From: Paraburkholderia atlantica
GTDB lineage: Bacteria > Pseudomonadota > Gammaproteobacteria > Burkholderiales > Burkholderiaceae
NCBI RefSeq assembly: GCF_009362785.1
Contig: NZ_WHNQ01000015.1
Coordinates: forward strand, 110,769-174,768
DNA length: 64,000 nucleotides
Direction: 5' to 3'
Positions 17,041 to 26,086 of this stretch are shown here, one piece after another. Below the pieces are notes generated by a model, which saw only the letters and a list, made by a program, of their open reading frames with translations, did no database searches and was not told the DNA's origin. Numbering within the stretch: position 1 is the first letter of the stretch; the number at the start of each line of letters is the position of its first letter. The position numbers and the translations under genes were made by a program.

Positions 17041-19065
17041 ATGAACGCGCCCATACCCTTCGCCGCTGGTTGGCCCGGACCGTCGACGCCGTTTCACGCG
17101 AGTGAACTGGAAGCCCAGGCACTCGCGGGCTACACGGAGGTTGCCGACGCGGCCGGCCGTCGCGGCATTCGTGACTATATGCCGGACCAGCACCGACAGT
17201 TCTACGCGCAACTGCCGTTCATGATCGTCGGAGGCATCGACGCAGACGGGCAACCATGGCCGACCTGGCGCGTGGGCGAGACGGGCTTCGTCGCATCGCC
17301 GGACAACCGGACGCTGCGCATCGCGGGCGGCGAGTTGCCTGGTGATCCGCTCGCGGGCACGTGGCGGGAGGGTGCCCTGTTCGGCGGTCTCGGGATCGAA
17401 CTGCCGACGCGGCGTCGCAACCGCGTCAACGGCGTGGTGACGTCGGTCGACAGCGAAGTGGTGACGATCCGCGTGAGCCAGGCCTTCGGCAACTGCGCGC
17501 AATACATTCAGAGCCGAACACCTGAGCGGACCCCTCGCGACGGAACGGACGCGCTGTCCAGGCAACGGCGTGCCACGCGGCTGTCCGATGAAGACCGTGC
17601 GCTGCTCGAGCGCGCTGATACGTTCTTCATCGCCACGGCTAATGTCTCGGACGACGCCGGTGTCGCGCGCGGTGTGGACGTGTCGCACCGAGGTGGCCTT
17701 CCCGGTTTCGTGCGCGTCGACGATGATGTCACGCTGACCACGCCCGACTTCGCGGGCAACAAGTTTCTCAACACAATTGGAAATCTGCTGGCCGACCCGC
17801 GCGCGGGCCTCGTATTCGCAGACTTCGAGCACGGCGACCTACTCTACGTCGCCACCGAGGCGGAGGTCGTCTGGGACGGGCCCGAACTGACGATGTTCGA
17901 GGGTGCCCAGCGGCTGGTGCGCTTTCATGTTCGCGAGGTGCGGCGTAGTGAGGGGGTACTGCCGTTTCGCTGGACGTCCGCGCAATTTGCGCGCGAACTG
18001 GCACCTGCGTCCGAGACATGGTTTCGCTTGCGCGTGGCGGCGATTGAGCAGGAGACCGCTCGTATCCGCTCGTTCCTGCTGGAGCGCGAGGACGGGGGCG
18101 CGCTGCCGGAATTTGAGCCAGGCCAGTTTCTGCCGGTCCGGCTCGCCGTGCCGGGCCACGCCGCGCCGGTGGTGCGGAGCTATACATTGTCGGGGCGCGA
18201 TGGCCGCCGCCGCTACCGTATCAGCGTGAAGCGGCACGGCGCGGCATCGTCGTGGCTGCACGACACGGTGGTGAGCGGCGATAGCATCGAGGCAATGGCG
18301 CCGCGCGGCACATTCACGTTCGATGCATCGAGCCCGCGGCCCGCCGTGTTCCTTTCGGCGGGCATCGGCATCACGCCGATGATCGCGATGCTCGAACAGG
18401 CGCTTGGCGGCGTGGGTGCGTCGTCGCGGCATCGGCTGGTTTATTTTTTTCACGGCGCTCGCACGGAAAGCGAGCGGCCGTTTGGCGATTTCCTGCGTCG
18501 GGCAGTCGCGCGGCATCCCGAACTGTCTGTGCACCTGCTGAACAGCGAGCGAGGCGAGATAGCTCACGGAAGGATCGACGTGGAGCGGCTCAAGCAGGTG
18601 CTGCCGTTCGACGACTACGATTTTTATCTGTGTGGACCGGCCTCGTTCATGCGTGATCTCTACGAAGGTCTGCGCGCGCTGAACGTCGCCGATGAGCGTA
18701 TCCGCTTCGAGGCATTCGGACCATCGACCGTTACTCGAACACGCACGAAAGGCGTCGCGCCTCCCGTAGTCGAAACGGCGGTAGCTGCGGGCGCCACGGT
18801 GACGTTCCGCCGGTCGGACCGCACGGTCAACTGGTCGGCGGAACAGGGCAGCGTTCTGGAACTGGCCGAGGCGAATGGGATAGCTGCACCTTCGTCGTGC
18901 CGCGCCGGTACCTGCGGCACATGTGCTGCGCGCGTACTGGAGGGCAGTGTGGTTTATACCGCCGAGCCTGTCGCCGAGCCGGGGCCGGGTTGCGCGTTAC
19001 TCTGCATCGCGAAGCCAGTAGTCAGTGTGGAGGGCGGGCAGCGGAGCCTTGTGATAGACCTTTAG
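17041..19065 (+). CDS. Fused PNPOx-like / ferredoxin reductase / 2Fe-2S ferredoxin protein
   Basis: The 674-residue protein joins three modules. Residues about 1-320 are a pyridoxamine 5'-phosphate oxidase-like split barrel (FMN-type), including FFIATANVSDD and NFxGNKFLNTIGN-like DFAGNKFLNTIGN. Residues about 330-570 are a ferredoxin-NADP reductase module with RSYTLSG near 378 (FAD), SAGIGITPMIAM near 438 (NAD(P)) and CGPASFM near 530. Residues about 585-674 are a plant-type 2Fe-2S ferredoxin with Cys 620, 625, 628 and 655. It should carry electrons from NAD(P)H through FAD to the cluster and on to the flavin barrel or an outside acceptor. The upstream GST gene may mark a detoxification pair. 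Function unproven. Confidence 0.88.
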   Translation: MNAPIPFAAGWPGPSTPFHASELEAQALAGYTEVADAAGRRGIRDYMPDQHRQFYAQLPFMIVGGIDADGQPWPTWRVGETGFVASPDNRTLRIAGGELPGDPLAGTWREGALFGGLGIELPTRRRNRVNGVVTSVDSEVVTIRVSQAFGNCAQYIQSRTPERTPRDGTDALSRQRRATRLSDEDRALLERADTFFIATANVSDDAGVARGVDVSHRGGLPGFVRVDDDVTLTTPDFAGNKFLNTIGNLLADPRAGLVFADFEHGDLLYVATEAEVVWDGPELTMFEGAQRLVRFHVREVRRSEGVLPFRWTSAQFARELAPASETWFRLRVAAIEQETARIRSFLLEREDGGALPEFEPGQFLPVRLAVPGHAAPVVRSYTLSGRDGRRRYRISVKRHGAASSWLHDTVVSGDSIEAMAPRGTFTFDASSPRPAVFLSAGIGITPMIAMLEQALGGVGASSRHRLVYFFHGARTESERPFGDFLRRAVARHPELSVHLLNSERGEIAHGRIDVERLKQVLPFDDYDFYLCGPASFMRDLYEGLRALNVADERIRFEAFGPSTVTRTRTKGVAPPVVETAVAAGATVTFRRSDRTVNWSAEQGSVLELAEANGIAAPSSCRAGTCGTCAARVLEGSVVYTAEPVAEPGPGCALLCIAKPVVSVEGGQRSLVIDL

Positions 19066-19119
19066 TCGCGGCTGTCAGATGTCCATTGCGGGCTCGCATG
19101 TTGTGCATCGCGGCACAAG

Positions 19120-19625
19120 GTCTGGTTGTTTCTGCTGCGCGGCGTGAAGATCGACCGCGCCAATCAGGTGTTCGTACGGGACACTACGTACATTCCGATG
19201 GTGCGCAGCTTCGTGTACCTGACAGCGGTAGGGCGCATCGCGTTGCGCACACCCTGGAAGCCGCGGATGCCGTCTTGGCGCTGAGAGAAGCTTTTGTCCG
19301 CTCGGACTGCCGGACATCGTGAACACGGATCAGGGCAGCCCGTTCACTGCGGCTGCGTTCACCGGGGCGCTGCTAGGTTAGGGGTATTCGCCTGTCGATG
19401 GGCGGTAAGGGGGCCTGGCGCGATATTGGGTTCGTCGAGCGGATGTGCTGCAGCATTCAGTACGAGAAGTGCTATGTGAAGCGTGACGAGTCGTTCACTC
19501 CCGCCCGACGCTCCATCGGCGGATACATTGAGCCGCAACCGGAAAACGGCCTCATTCGAGCTTGGCGAATTGCACGCCTGATCAGGCATACTTCGCGACG
19601 CTGCCTGCGATCAAATCCGCAGCAT
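19120..19625 (+). mobile_element. Relic of an IS3-family transposase (OrfB, rve integrase domain)
   Basis: Blocks of an IS3-type OrfB appear in changing frames: LLRGVKIDRANQVF and DTTYIPMVRSFVYLTAV, then HTLEAADAVLALREA, PDIVNTDQGSPFTAAAFTG, GGKGAWRDIGFVER, a Tyr-rich QYEKCYVKRDES block and finally QAYFATLPAIKSA. The two Asp and the Glu of the DDE triad (DTTYIP, NTDQG, FVER) are still visible, but there are several frameshifts and stops and the OrfA part is missing. No terminal inverted repeats were found. The element is dead. Confidence 0.8.
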
Positions 19626-19955
19626 GATTGTCTCGGCCGTTGCACTCAAAATCTCGAAATCCTGATTGTACGAGCGAGGCCACCTCTGGTAGCCGGCTAG
19701 CAAATCAGAAATAAGCAATTTGCCCTCTCAGTTGCGTGGGCGACGCGCCCCCCTTCGCGGCACCGATTGCTCAGCCATTCAATGTGTTCGTTATACCGCC
19801 CAATCTATTAATGCTGTTCGGGGTCAAGGGAATGGCTCTCGGCCGAAATCGCGAGTCGATAGCATGGCCTACGACTATAGCGCCCGGAGCAAAACGTTCG
19901 GTTCATTTGCTGATTGATCTCTTCCGGCTGTCATGCGATTTCGGTGTCGACGCAC
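19626..19955. other. Intergenic stretch beyond the IS relic
   Basis: No frame reads like a known protein. A 103-codon open frame at 19736-20044 overlaps the end of the HxlR gene and has no family features. The stretch is probably debris from the insertion. Confidence 0.4.
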
Positions 19956-20312
19956 TTAAACACCAGGAAGCTGGGGACCATAGCGGCGCATCCAGTCTGC
20001 GATGCCTTCTAGCGAGAAGATCAGCTTCCGCGCGACGGGGGTAACCGCGTATTCCACCCTCGGTGGCACCTCGGCGTAGACGGTGCGTATTACAAGGCCA
20101 CGAGCCTCTAACAGCCGCAGTTGCTTTGTCAACTCCTTTTGAGTAATGGGTCGCGCCGCACGTTGAAGCTCACGGAAGCGAATCGGCCCGTCTGTGACTA
20201 TCAGCCGATATAGGATCGGAATCGCCCATTTACCCGATACGACATTTACAAAGGCTGACAGGGGGCAGCCGTCTTCTTCTGCGATGAAAGCGCTTCTTTT
20301 CTTGATCTCCAT
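19956..20312 (-). CDS. HxlR family transcriptional regulator
   Basis: The protein is about 118 residues, a typical HxlR winged helix: the conserved Cys in DGCPLSAFVNVVSGKW, then FRELQRAARPITQKELTKQLRLLEARGLV and PPRVEYAVTP before the last helix. I chose ATG 20312 (MEIKK) because it fits the family and leaves an 86-bp promoter region. HxlR proteins often sense reactive electrophiles or redox state through that cysteine. It is divergent from the RutE-like reductase gene and very likely controls it. Confidence 0.9.
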   Translation of the reverse strand: MEIKKRSAFIAEEDGCPLSAFVNVVSGKWAIPILYRLIVTDGPIRFRELQRAARPITQKELTKQLRLLEARGLVIRTVYAEVPPRVEYAVTPVARKLIFSLEGIADWMRRYGPQLPGV

Positions 20313-20398
20313 ACGTGTGGTATCCAAAAGGTGCGTACTTTACAAACGATACCATGGGATTAAGATCCGAAGGACCGAAGAGAAATAGGAGTTCCCAA

Positions 20399-20989
20399 TT
20401 GAATAGTTTGGCAAGTGACGACGTACTGGATCGAGTGTTTCGCAAGGCGCGGACATACAACAGCTTCATTGACCGTCCTGTTACGCGTGAGACACTGGAG
20501 ACGCTATACGGTCTTTATAAATGGGGACCAACATCGACCAATCAACAACCTCTGCGCGTCGTCTGGTGCGTTACCAGCGACGCCAAGGAACGACTGGCCG
20601 CGCTATGCTATGCGGGCAACGGGGCAAAGGTGCGCGCCGCTCCAGTGGCTGGGATCTTAGGTATGGATGAGGAGTTCGTGCGACACCTGCCGCGGCTGTT
20701 TCCTCATGCCGACGCCCGCAGTTGGTATGGTGACGATCAGGCGCTTATCCGGGAGTCAGCTTTCCGCAATTCGACGCTCCAAGCCGCTTATCTGATCATA
20801 GCCGCGCGACTGCTCGGACTAGACACAAATCCGATGTCCGGATTTGATGAGGCAGGTGTGAACGCGGAATTTTTCAAGGAGGATGGTGTACGGGTGAACT
20901 TCATCACGACGCTGGGCTACGGAGATCCGCAAACTCTCTATCCTCGCGCCCCGCGGTTCGAGTTTGACGAGGTAAACAAACTGATTTAG
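20399..20989 (+). CDS. Nitroreductase family protein, RutE/malonic semialdehyde reductase-like
   Basis: From a TTG start at 20399 the product is 196 residues, the same length as RutE, with its typical opening (SDDVLDRVFRKARTYN). The TTG has AGGAG 7 nt upstream; the longer ATG start at 20354 lacks this. FMN-binding features include WGPTSTNQQPLRVVW near residues 40-55, and GLDTNPMSGFD and LGYGDP in the C-terminal half. The family reduces malonic semialdehyde to 3-hydroxypropionate or reduces nitro and quinone compounds with NAD(P)H. No rut genes are nearby, so a stress-linked reductase under HxlR control is more likely. Confidence 0.87.
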   Translation: MNSLASDDVLDRVFRKARTYNSFIDRPVTRETLETLYGLYKWGPTSTNQQPLRVVWCVTSDAKERLAALCYAGNGAKVRAAPVAGILGMDEEFVRHLPRLFPHADARSWYGDDQALIRESAFRNSTLQAAYLIIAARLLGLDTNPMSGFDEAGVNAEFFKEDGVRVNFITTLGYGDPQTLYPRAPRFEFDEVNKLI

Positions 20990-21226
20990 ATATATAACTA
21001 TCCGAGACCCGCAGCCTGGGGTACAGACTGGCTGCGATTTGGGGTGATCCGGGCCTATGAGATTTGATTGGCTCTCGATCCGCTGGATATGGACGTTCGC
21101 TTCTGCCCAGCGTTAGCGTGTGCGCCCAGGGCGTTCGACCCGGCGCACCCGCACCACGAATATCTCATGTCTGTTTGCCAATCGACACAGCAGTCGAACC
21201 CAGGTGCGAAGAACTCCGGGCGAATC

Positions 21227-21853
21227 TCACTTCCGGCGCTTGCCTTGAACCTTAGGCCATGCCGACAACGCAATATCCGCCAGGTGATTCAACATTGCCT
21301 TGCTCGCCCCGTCACAGGACTGTGCGGACATGCCTTGCACAACGGCGCCGTAAAAGCGTGCGAGCGCTTCGGTGTCGGTCTCACTACCTAGCTCACCCTC
21401 TACGACGGCGCGGTCCAGGCGTGCCTTGACGGTCTCTATCGCAAGGGACCGTCGTGCGGCGGCTACCTGCGCGGCAGACTCGCACTTTTCGCCACGCTGA
21501 AGACCAGCATTCGAAATCATGCAGCCGCGCGGCCTTTTCGGGTCGGTAAAGCGTGATGCCGCGTCGTGCAGGTAAAACGATATAGCATCGTAGGCCGTCA
21601 TCTTCCCCTGCAGAGCTTCCATGAACTGCTTGCTCTCACGTGCGCTCACGTAATCGACTGCCAGTCTGTACAGGTCCTCCTTCGAGCCGAATGTCGCATA
21701 CAGGGATGGCGGCGGAACACCCATAGCCTCGGTCAAATCGGCAATCGAGGTGCCCTCGTATCCACGCTCCCAGAACATCCGCGCGGCTATATCAAGCCCT
21801 ACATCGCGATCCAGCAACCGTGGTCTGCCACGTTTACGAACAGGCCCGTTCAT
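21227..21853 (-). CDS. TetR family transcriptional regulator
   Basis: The protein has 208 residues. The N-terminal HTH (about residues 8-58) includes RKRGRPR, AARMFWERGYEGTSIADLTEAMGV and PPSLYATFGSKEDLYRLAV; the remainder is the ligand and dimer domain, with RGCMISNAGL typical of the TetR_C subgroup. It is divergent from the SDR gene at 21948 with a 94-bp gap, a standard arrangement in which the regulator represses the reductase until an electrophile or similar effector binds. Confidence 0.92.
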   Translation of the reverse strand: MNGPVRKRGRPRLLDRDVGLDIAARMFWERGYEGTSIADLTEAMGVPPPSLYATFGSKEDLYRLAVDYVSARESKQFMEALQGKMTAYDAISFYLHDAASRFTDPKRPRGCMISNAGLQRGEKCESAAQVAAARRSLAIETVKARLDRAVVEGELGSETDTEALARFYGAVVQGMSAQSCDGASKAMLNHLADIALSAWPKVQGKRRK

Positions 21854-21879
21854 TTTTTAGCAAGTCCTATAAAAAACCG

Positions 21880-21909
21880 TTGACGGGAATCTTCCACGAT
21901 TATTATTAT
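21880..21909 (+). promoter_or_regulatory. Sigma-70-type promoter for the SDR gene
   Basis: TTGACG (-35) and TATTAT (-10) are separated by 18 bp, placed 38 bp before the SDR start codon. The region is AT-rich relative to its surroundings. The TetR operator probably overlaps it. Confidence 0.5.
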
Positions 21910-21947
21910 AGCAGTCACTACACAACGTAATCGAAAAGGAGAGTTTC

Positions 21948-22721
21948 ATGTCTGCAAAACTGTCGGGCAAAACCGTCCTCGTGACGGGAGCCTCGCGTGG
22001 TATTGGTCGTGCTGTGGCTCTGACCCTGGCGAAAGAAGGTCCAGCACTGATCGGTGTGCACTACAGCAGCAACGCTGATGCTGCTCACGCTACGATCCAC
22101 GAGATCGAGGCTCTGGGCGTGAAAGCCGTGCCCATCGCTGCGAACCTGACTCGCGGGAAAGCAGCTACTGACAGTATCTGGCAACAGTTCAAGGCCGCAG
22201 CCATCGAAGTCACTGGCGAGCCCAAACTCGATATCCTCGTCAACAACGCTGGGATCGCACCGGCGGCGCTGCTGGAACAGACCTCGGAGGAAGCTTTTGA
22301 CGAGGTCGTGACGATCAATTACAAGGCACCGTTCTTCCTGACCCAGGCTGTTTCAGATCACCTCCGTGATGGCGGCCGTATCATCAACATCTCGACGGGC
22401 TTCACCCGCGTCGCAGCTCCGACGCACCCGGCCTATGCCTCAACGAAAGGTGCGATTGAAACGCTGACGCTGGCGTTGGCCCCGCACTTCGGTCCTCGCG
22501 GCATCACGGTCAATGCAGTGGTGCCGGGCGTGACGGACACGGATATGAACGCCGACTGGCTGAAGATCCCGGAGGCCAAGGCCGGTGCTGAAGCCATGTC
22601 CGTGTTCAAGCGCGTGGGTCAAGCGCAGGACGTGGCTGACGTCATCGCTTTCCTCGCATCTCCTGAGGCACGGTGGATTACCGGACAAATGATCGATGCC
22701 ACGGGTGGCGCTCGGCTTTGA
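21948..22721 (+). CDS. SDR family oxidoreductase
   Basis: The protein has 257 residues, a classical SDR: TGASRGIG near residues 14-21, NNAG, the active-site serine in ISTGFT, YASTKGA as the YxxxK motif, and the C-terminal ITGQMIDATGGARL. The ATG follows a strong AAGGAG. Product and substrate are unknown; proteins of this type under divergent TetR control are often quinone or carbonyl reductases. A good terminator follows 60 bp downstream, so it is probably monocistronic. Confidence 0.92.
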   Translation: MSAKLSGKTVLVTGASRGIGRAVALTLAKEGPALIGVHYSSNADAAHATIHEIEALGVKAVPIAANLTRGKAATDSIWQQFKAAAIEVTGEPKLDILVNNAGIAPAALLEQTSEEAFDEVVTINYKAPFFLTQAVSDHLRDGGRIINISTGFTRVAAPTHPAYASTKGAIETLTLALAPHFGPRGITVNAVVPGVTDTDMNADWLKIPEAKAGAEAMSVFKRVGQAQDVADVIAFLASPEARWITGQMIDATGGARL

Positions 22722-22782
22722 TCACTGCGTCGACCGCGTTTCGTTCCCAGTAGTGGGCGAGTAGGGGGTGCAGTCGAAAAAG

Positions 22783-22815
22783 CGCCGTAGGCCAAAATCG
22801 CTACGGCGTTTCTTT
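22783..22815 (+). terminator. Rho-independent terminator after the SDR gene
   Basis: CGCCGTAG and CTACGGCG form a perfect 8-bp stem with a 10-nt loop, followed by TTTCTTTCTTT. It lies 62 bp past the SDR stop. Confidence 0.7.
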
Positions 22816-23018
22816 CTTTGGACGCTTATGTTCGCATCACCGCTGGTTCAGCGCGACAGGGACTGGGCAGACAGGGAAAGGGCAACAGCGAGACAATCGA
22901 ATAGTGTGGCTTTCCGGGGTAGCGAATAAGGCTATCTTCGCGATAACGATTTATCGTCCGAAGAGGAGCAGAAAACTTCGTGGCATTACTCGCGAATAGG
23001 GCTGCTACGAGGAAGAAT

Positions 23019-23672
23019 ATGGATAGGTTTACTGAACTTGCCCAACTGGGGCCGATTGAACAGCTACGCGCTGGGAAATTGGGGCGACGACTTCTGCAAC
23101 TGATGGTTGGATTGTCCTTTTATGGCATCTCGATGGCGATGATGATTCGTGGCAACCTGGGGCTGGCGCCTTGGGACGCACTTCACATCGGGCTGACCAA
23201 ACATCTCCATCTGAGTTTCGGCTCGATCGTCATCGGTGTTTCGCTTGCGGTGCTATTGCTGTGGATTCCTTTGCGTGAGATGCCGGGCCTCGGCACCATA
23301 GCCAATTCTGTGACCATTGGAGCTGTAGCCGATCTCACACTGCAGGTGCTGGGAACGCCCCAGCATTTCGGTCAACGCGTCGCGTTCACCATCGGTGGAG
23401 TTCTTTTATGTGGGCTGGGTTCGGCGCTTTACATCGGGGCACAGTTGGGTCGGGGACCCCGTGATGGCCTGATGACGGGTTTTCACCGTATAACAGGATT
23501 GTCGTTAAGGCTCGTGCGTACCGTGCTCGAGGTGACGGTCTTGATCGGGGGGCTACTACTGGCAGGTATGGGGCTTTTCAATATCGGCACGGTGTTGTTT
23601 GCACTGTGTATTGGTCCGCTGACGCAAACGTTCTTGCCGTGGGTAATGGTTACCCTTGACCCCAAGAGTTGA
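23019..23672 (+). CDS. YczE/YitT-type integral membrane protein
   Basis: The protein is about 217 residues with some five hydrophobic segments. The repeated glycine-rich blocks MIRGNLGLAPWDALHIGL and IGAQLGRGPRDGLMTG are the hallmark of the YczE/YyaS family. The function of this family is not known; some members lie near regulators of the MocR type, as this one does (MocR gene 126 bp further on, convergent). I prefer the ATG at 23019 with GAGGA just upstream over the GTG at 22980, which would add 13 residues. Confidence 0.82.
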   Translation: MDRFTELAQLGPIEQLRAGKLGRRLLQLMVGLSFYGISMAMMIRGNLGLAPWDALHIGLTKHLHLSFGSIVIGVSLAVLLLWIPLREMPGLGTIANSVTIGAVADLTLQVLGTPQHFGQRVAFTIGGVLLCGLGSALYIGAQLGRGPRDGLMTGFHRITGLSLRLVRTVLEVTVLIGGLLLAGMGLFNIGTVLFALCIGPLTQTFLPWVMVTLDPKS

Positions 23673-23797
23673 CGGGTATGGAATGAGTTCAAAACCGGGC
23701 GCTCGATTTTCTCGATCGGACCTCAGCGCCGACGCGAGGCTACCCCTACGCGGACTTACCGCAACTGGTCCGAAAGCCGTGCCCGCATGACGTAGGC

Positions 23798-25189
23798 TTA
23801 CATCATCGGAATATGCAAATGATGCGGATCGTTCAAGGTCTGCGCCACACATTGCAACGCGTAGCGACAATCGTCCCTATCTTGCGGGCCCCCGAGACAA
23901 AGCCGGATTGCATTCGGCGGATTGCCGTCCGTGGAGAAAGCGGGGCCCCCAACCGCGCCTACGCCCTGGTTGCGCAATTGCAGCGCGAGTTCGGGCGCGT
24001 TCCAGTCGCAATGCGGCGGAATCCGCAGCCATAAATGGAAGCCATCGTCGTGCGCGTCGTAGTGCCAGTCGGCGAGTTCCTGTGCCGCGATCGCCTGGCG
24101 CGCATTGGCTTCCTTGCGGATCGCATCGAGCATTTCATGCGCGGTTCCGTCATTGACCCATTGCGTTGCCAACATCACGGTAAAAGGACTCGGCATCACC
24201 GTCGTGGCACGCAACGCGCCTGCCACACGTTGTGTCTGCCGCGCAGTCGGCGCGCGCAGATAGGCGACACGCAACCCCGCACCCAGCGTTTTAGAAAAGC
24301 CGGTGACGTACCACGTCAGTTCCGGGGCGAGCGTGGCAAGTGCCACAGGCTTGTTCGATGGCAGCCATCCGTATGCATCGTCTTCGATGATGGGGACGCT
24401 GTAGCGCAGCGCGACATCCGCGAGCGCCTCGCGCCGCTGTAACGACAGCGAGAGCGTGCTCGGGTTCTGCAGCGTAGGGTTGCAGTAGAACGCGCCCGGT
24501 TTTTCGCTCCTGCAGAGTGCTTCGAATGCATGCGGCAGCGGACCTTCATCGTCGCGCGGCAGTGGCTGCAGGCGCACACCCATTTGCGATGCGATCGCCT
24601 TGATGCCCGGATAGGCAAGGGTATCGAGGCAGATCGTCTCGCCCGGTCGCGCAAGCTGTGATACGAGTGCGACGAGCGCACTGTGAATGCCGGGGCACAC
24701 CAGCACATTAGCTTCTTCGCAATCGGGCAAGCGTTGCTTGAGCCACGCTCGGCCCGCCGCGCGATCGTCGGGCGTTCCGCCGAAATCCTGATAGCGCAGC
24801 AGGCGATAGGGATCGGTATGCGCGAGCAGGCTCGCCGACGATTCCCGCAATCGTGCCGCGAGTTCGGGGGGCTCGGGCGGCATGTTCATCGACATTTCGA
24901 CACTGCTTCCGCCGGCAAGCGGCAAGGTCTGCGTACGTCCACGCACGAAGGTGCCGCTGCCCGCGCGAGCATCGAGCAGGCCGCGCTTGCGCGCCTCCGC
25001 ATAGGCACGCGCGATGGTCGTGTAGTTCAGATGCAAGGCACCCGCAAGATCGCGCAAGCCGGGCAAGCGGTCGCGCGGACGCAGACGTCCGCTCGCCAGA
25101 TCCTCTTCGATCAGATCCGGTATCACGAGATACGCCGGTTTGCGGCTTTCAGTCAGCCGTTTGAGCCAGTGATGCGTGAGACTGTCCAT
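23798..25189 (-). CDS. MocR-type regulator (GntR HTH fused to PLP aminotransferase fold)
   Basis: The protein has about 463 residues. The N-terminal GntR winged HTH (about 10-80) contains RPRDRLPGLRDLAGALHLNYTTIARAY; a fold-type I aminotransferase domain follows, with the PLP lysine in GFSKTLGAGLR and the upstream IIEDDAYGW. MocR proteins are regulators that sense PLP or an amino compound. It reads towards the YczE-like gene and away from the nitrilase operon, with a 396-bp gap to the latter. It could regulate either neighbour; the YczE-like gene is a known frequent partner. ATG 25189 is chosen over TTG 25204. Confidence 0.9.
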   Translation of the reverse strand: MDSLTHHWLKRLTESRKPAYLVIPDLIEEDLASGRLRPRDRLPGLRDLAGALHLNYTTIARAYAEARKRGLLDARAGSGTFVRGRTQTLPLAGGSSVEMSMNMPPEPPELAARLRESSASLLAHTDPYRLLRYQDFGGTPDDRAAGRAWLKQRLPDCEEANVLVCPGIHSALVALVSQLARPGETICLDTLAYPGIKAIASQMGVRLQPLPRDDEGPLPHAFEALCRSEKPGAFYCNPTLQNPSTLSLSLQRREALADVALRYSVPIIEDDAYGWLPSNKPVALATLAPELTWYVTGFSKTLGAGLRVAYLRAPTARQTQRVAGALRATTVMPSPFTVMLATQWVNDGTAHEMLDAIRKEANARQAIAAQELADWHYDAHDDGFHLWLRIPPHCDWNAPELALQLRNQGVGAVGGPAFSTDGNPPNAIRLCLGGPQDRDDCRYALQCVAQTLNDPHHLHIPMM

Positions 25190-25497
25190 GCCAGTAATTT
25201 CCAATATGGATTCCAGATTGCCTTATTCAAAAGTAGCACAGCGGTCGCCCGAAAAAATAATCGGTATTCGTTCACTTCAAGACTTGATCGCATTGATCGG
25301 ACGAGTGCCCGCTTACGGGGTATTGCGCACCATGCAGACGCGAACAATGCCTTTTCGCTGCCCAAAGACGGTGCGCGAGCAAATTTGAAAAAGTCTGAAA
25401 AGCCCCGTCGAACAAGGCCCGTAAAGAAATTTTTCGGATCGCTCGAACCATCCTGTTCTGATTGATTGGAAGTTGATTGCATGAACCGGGCCGGCAA

Positions 25498-25514
25498 TTG
25501 GCACATGCGTTGCA
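25498..25514 (+). promoter_or_regulatory. Sigma-54 (-24/-12) promoter of the nitrilase operon
   Basis: TTGGCACATGCGTTGCA matches the RpoN consensus TTGGCAC-N5-TTGCA, with GG and GC exactly 10 nt apart. It lies 72 bp before the first gene of the Nit1C operon, giving a leader of about 60 nt. A sigma-54 promoter agrees with the known nitrogen-starvation induction of such clusters. No clear NtrC site was found in the 300 bp upstream. Confidence 0.7.
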
Positions 25515-25585
25515 ATAAACGATTCGCCATCCGGTTCCTTCCGGTTGAGCAATCCGATCAATGACACGACTTATTGGAGAGCGAA

Positions 25586-26068
25586 ATGCCCGCCGTCAAT
25601 CAACCCCTGCATCAGAAAGGCGACTACCTGGTCGACTACGAAGAGAAGGTCTTTCCCGACGTCAAGGCCGAGCCCGGTGAAAAAGCACTGGTTACGTTTC
25701 ACACGGTCGCATTCGAAGGATCGATCGGCTTCGTCAATCTACTGCAGGCGACGCGCCTTCAGCGCAAGGGCTTCGATACGTCGGTGCTGCTCTATGGTCC
25801 GGGCGTGACGCTGGGCTTGCAACGCGGTTTCCCGACACTCGGCGACGAAGCGTTTCCCGGTCATCTGAATTTCAACAACCAACTGGTCAAGTTCATGGCA
25901 GAGGGCGGCAAGGTCTACGCGTGCCGCTTTGCATTGCAGGCACTGTACGGTCACGGCGAGGCGTCGCTGATCGAAGGCATCCGGCCGATCAATCCGCTCG
26001 ATGTGCTCGATCTCCAGTTGCTTCATCGCAAGGAAGACGCGCTGATCATCCACACGTGGACCGTTTGA
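25586..26068 (+). CDS. nitB: MSMEG_0572/Sll0783 family nitrogen starvation response protein
   Basis: The protein has 160 residues and belongs to the conserved first family of the Nit1C cluster. Its fold resembles the DsrE-like group in the pattern VTFHTVAFEGSIGFVNLLQATRL with a later ACRFALQALYGHG; biochemical function is unknown. It has an excellent GGAG ribosome-binding site, follows a sigma-54 promoter and is followed 18 bp later by the nitrilase gene. The symbol follows the nitBCDEFGH naming used for Nit1C clusters linked to cyanide assimilation, as I recall it. Confidence 0.85.
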   Translation: MPAVNQPLHQKGDYLVDYEEKVFPDVKAEPGEKALVTFHTVAFEGSIGFVNLLQATRLQRKGFDTSVLLYGPGVTLGLQRGFPTLGDEAFPGHLNFNNQLVKFMAEGGKVYACRFALQALYGHGEASLIEGIRPINPLDVLDLQLLHRKEDALIIHTWTV

Positions 26069-26086
26069 GCGCGCCGGGTGCCGATC

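Noticed and set aside
19736..20044. Open frame of about 100 codons past the IS relic
   Set aside because: No recognisable domain and overlap with the HxlR gene; most likely chance.
23798..25189. MocR gene as the dedicated regulator of the nitrilase operon
   Set aside because: The sigma-54 promoter needs a bacterial enhancer-binding protein, which MocR is not, and the MocR gene has a convergent YczE-like partner that commonly accompanies such regulators. A role remains possible but is not claimed.
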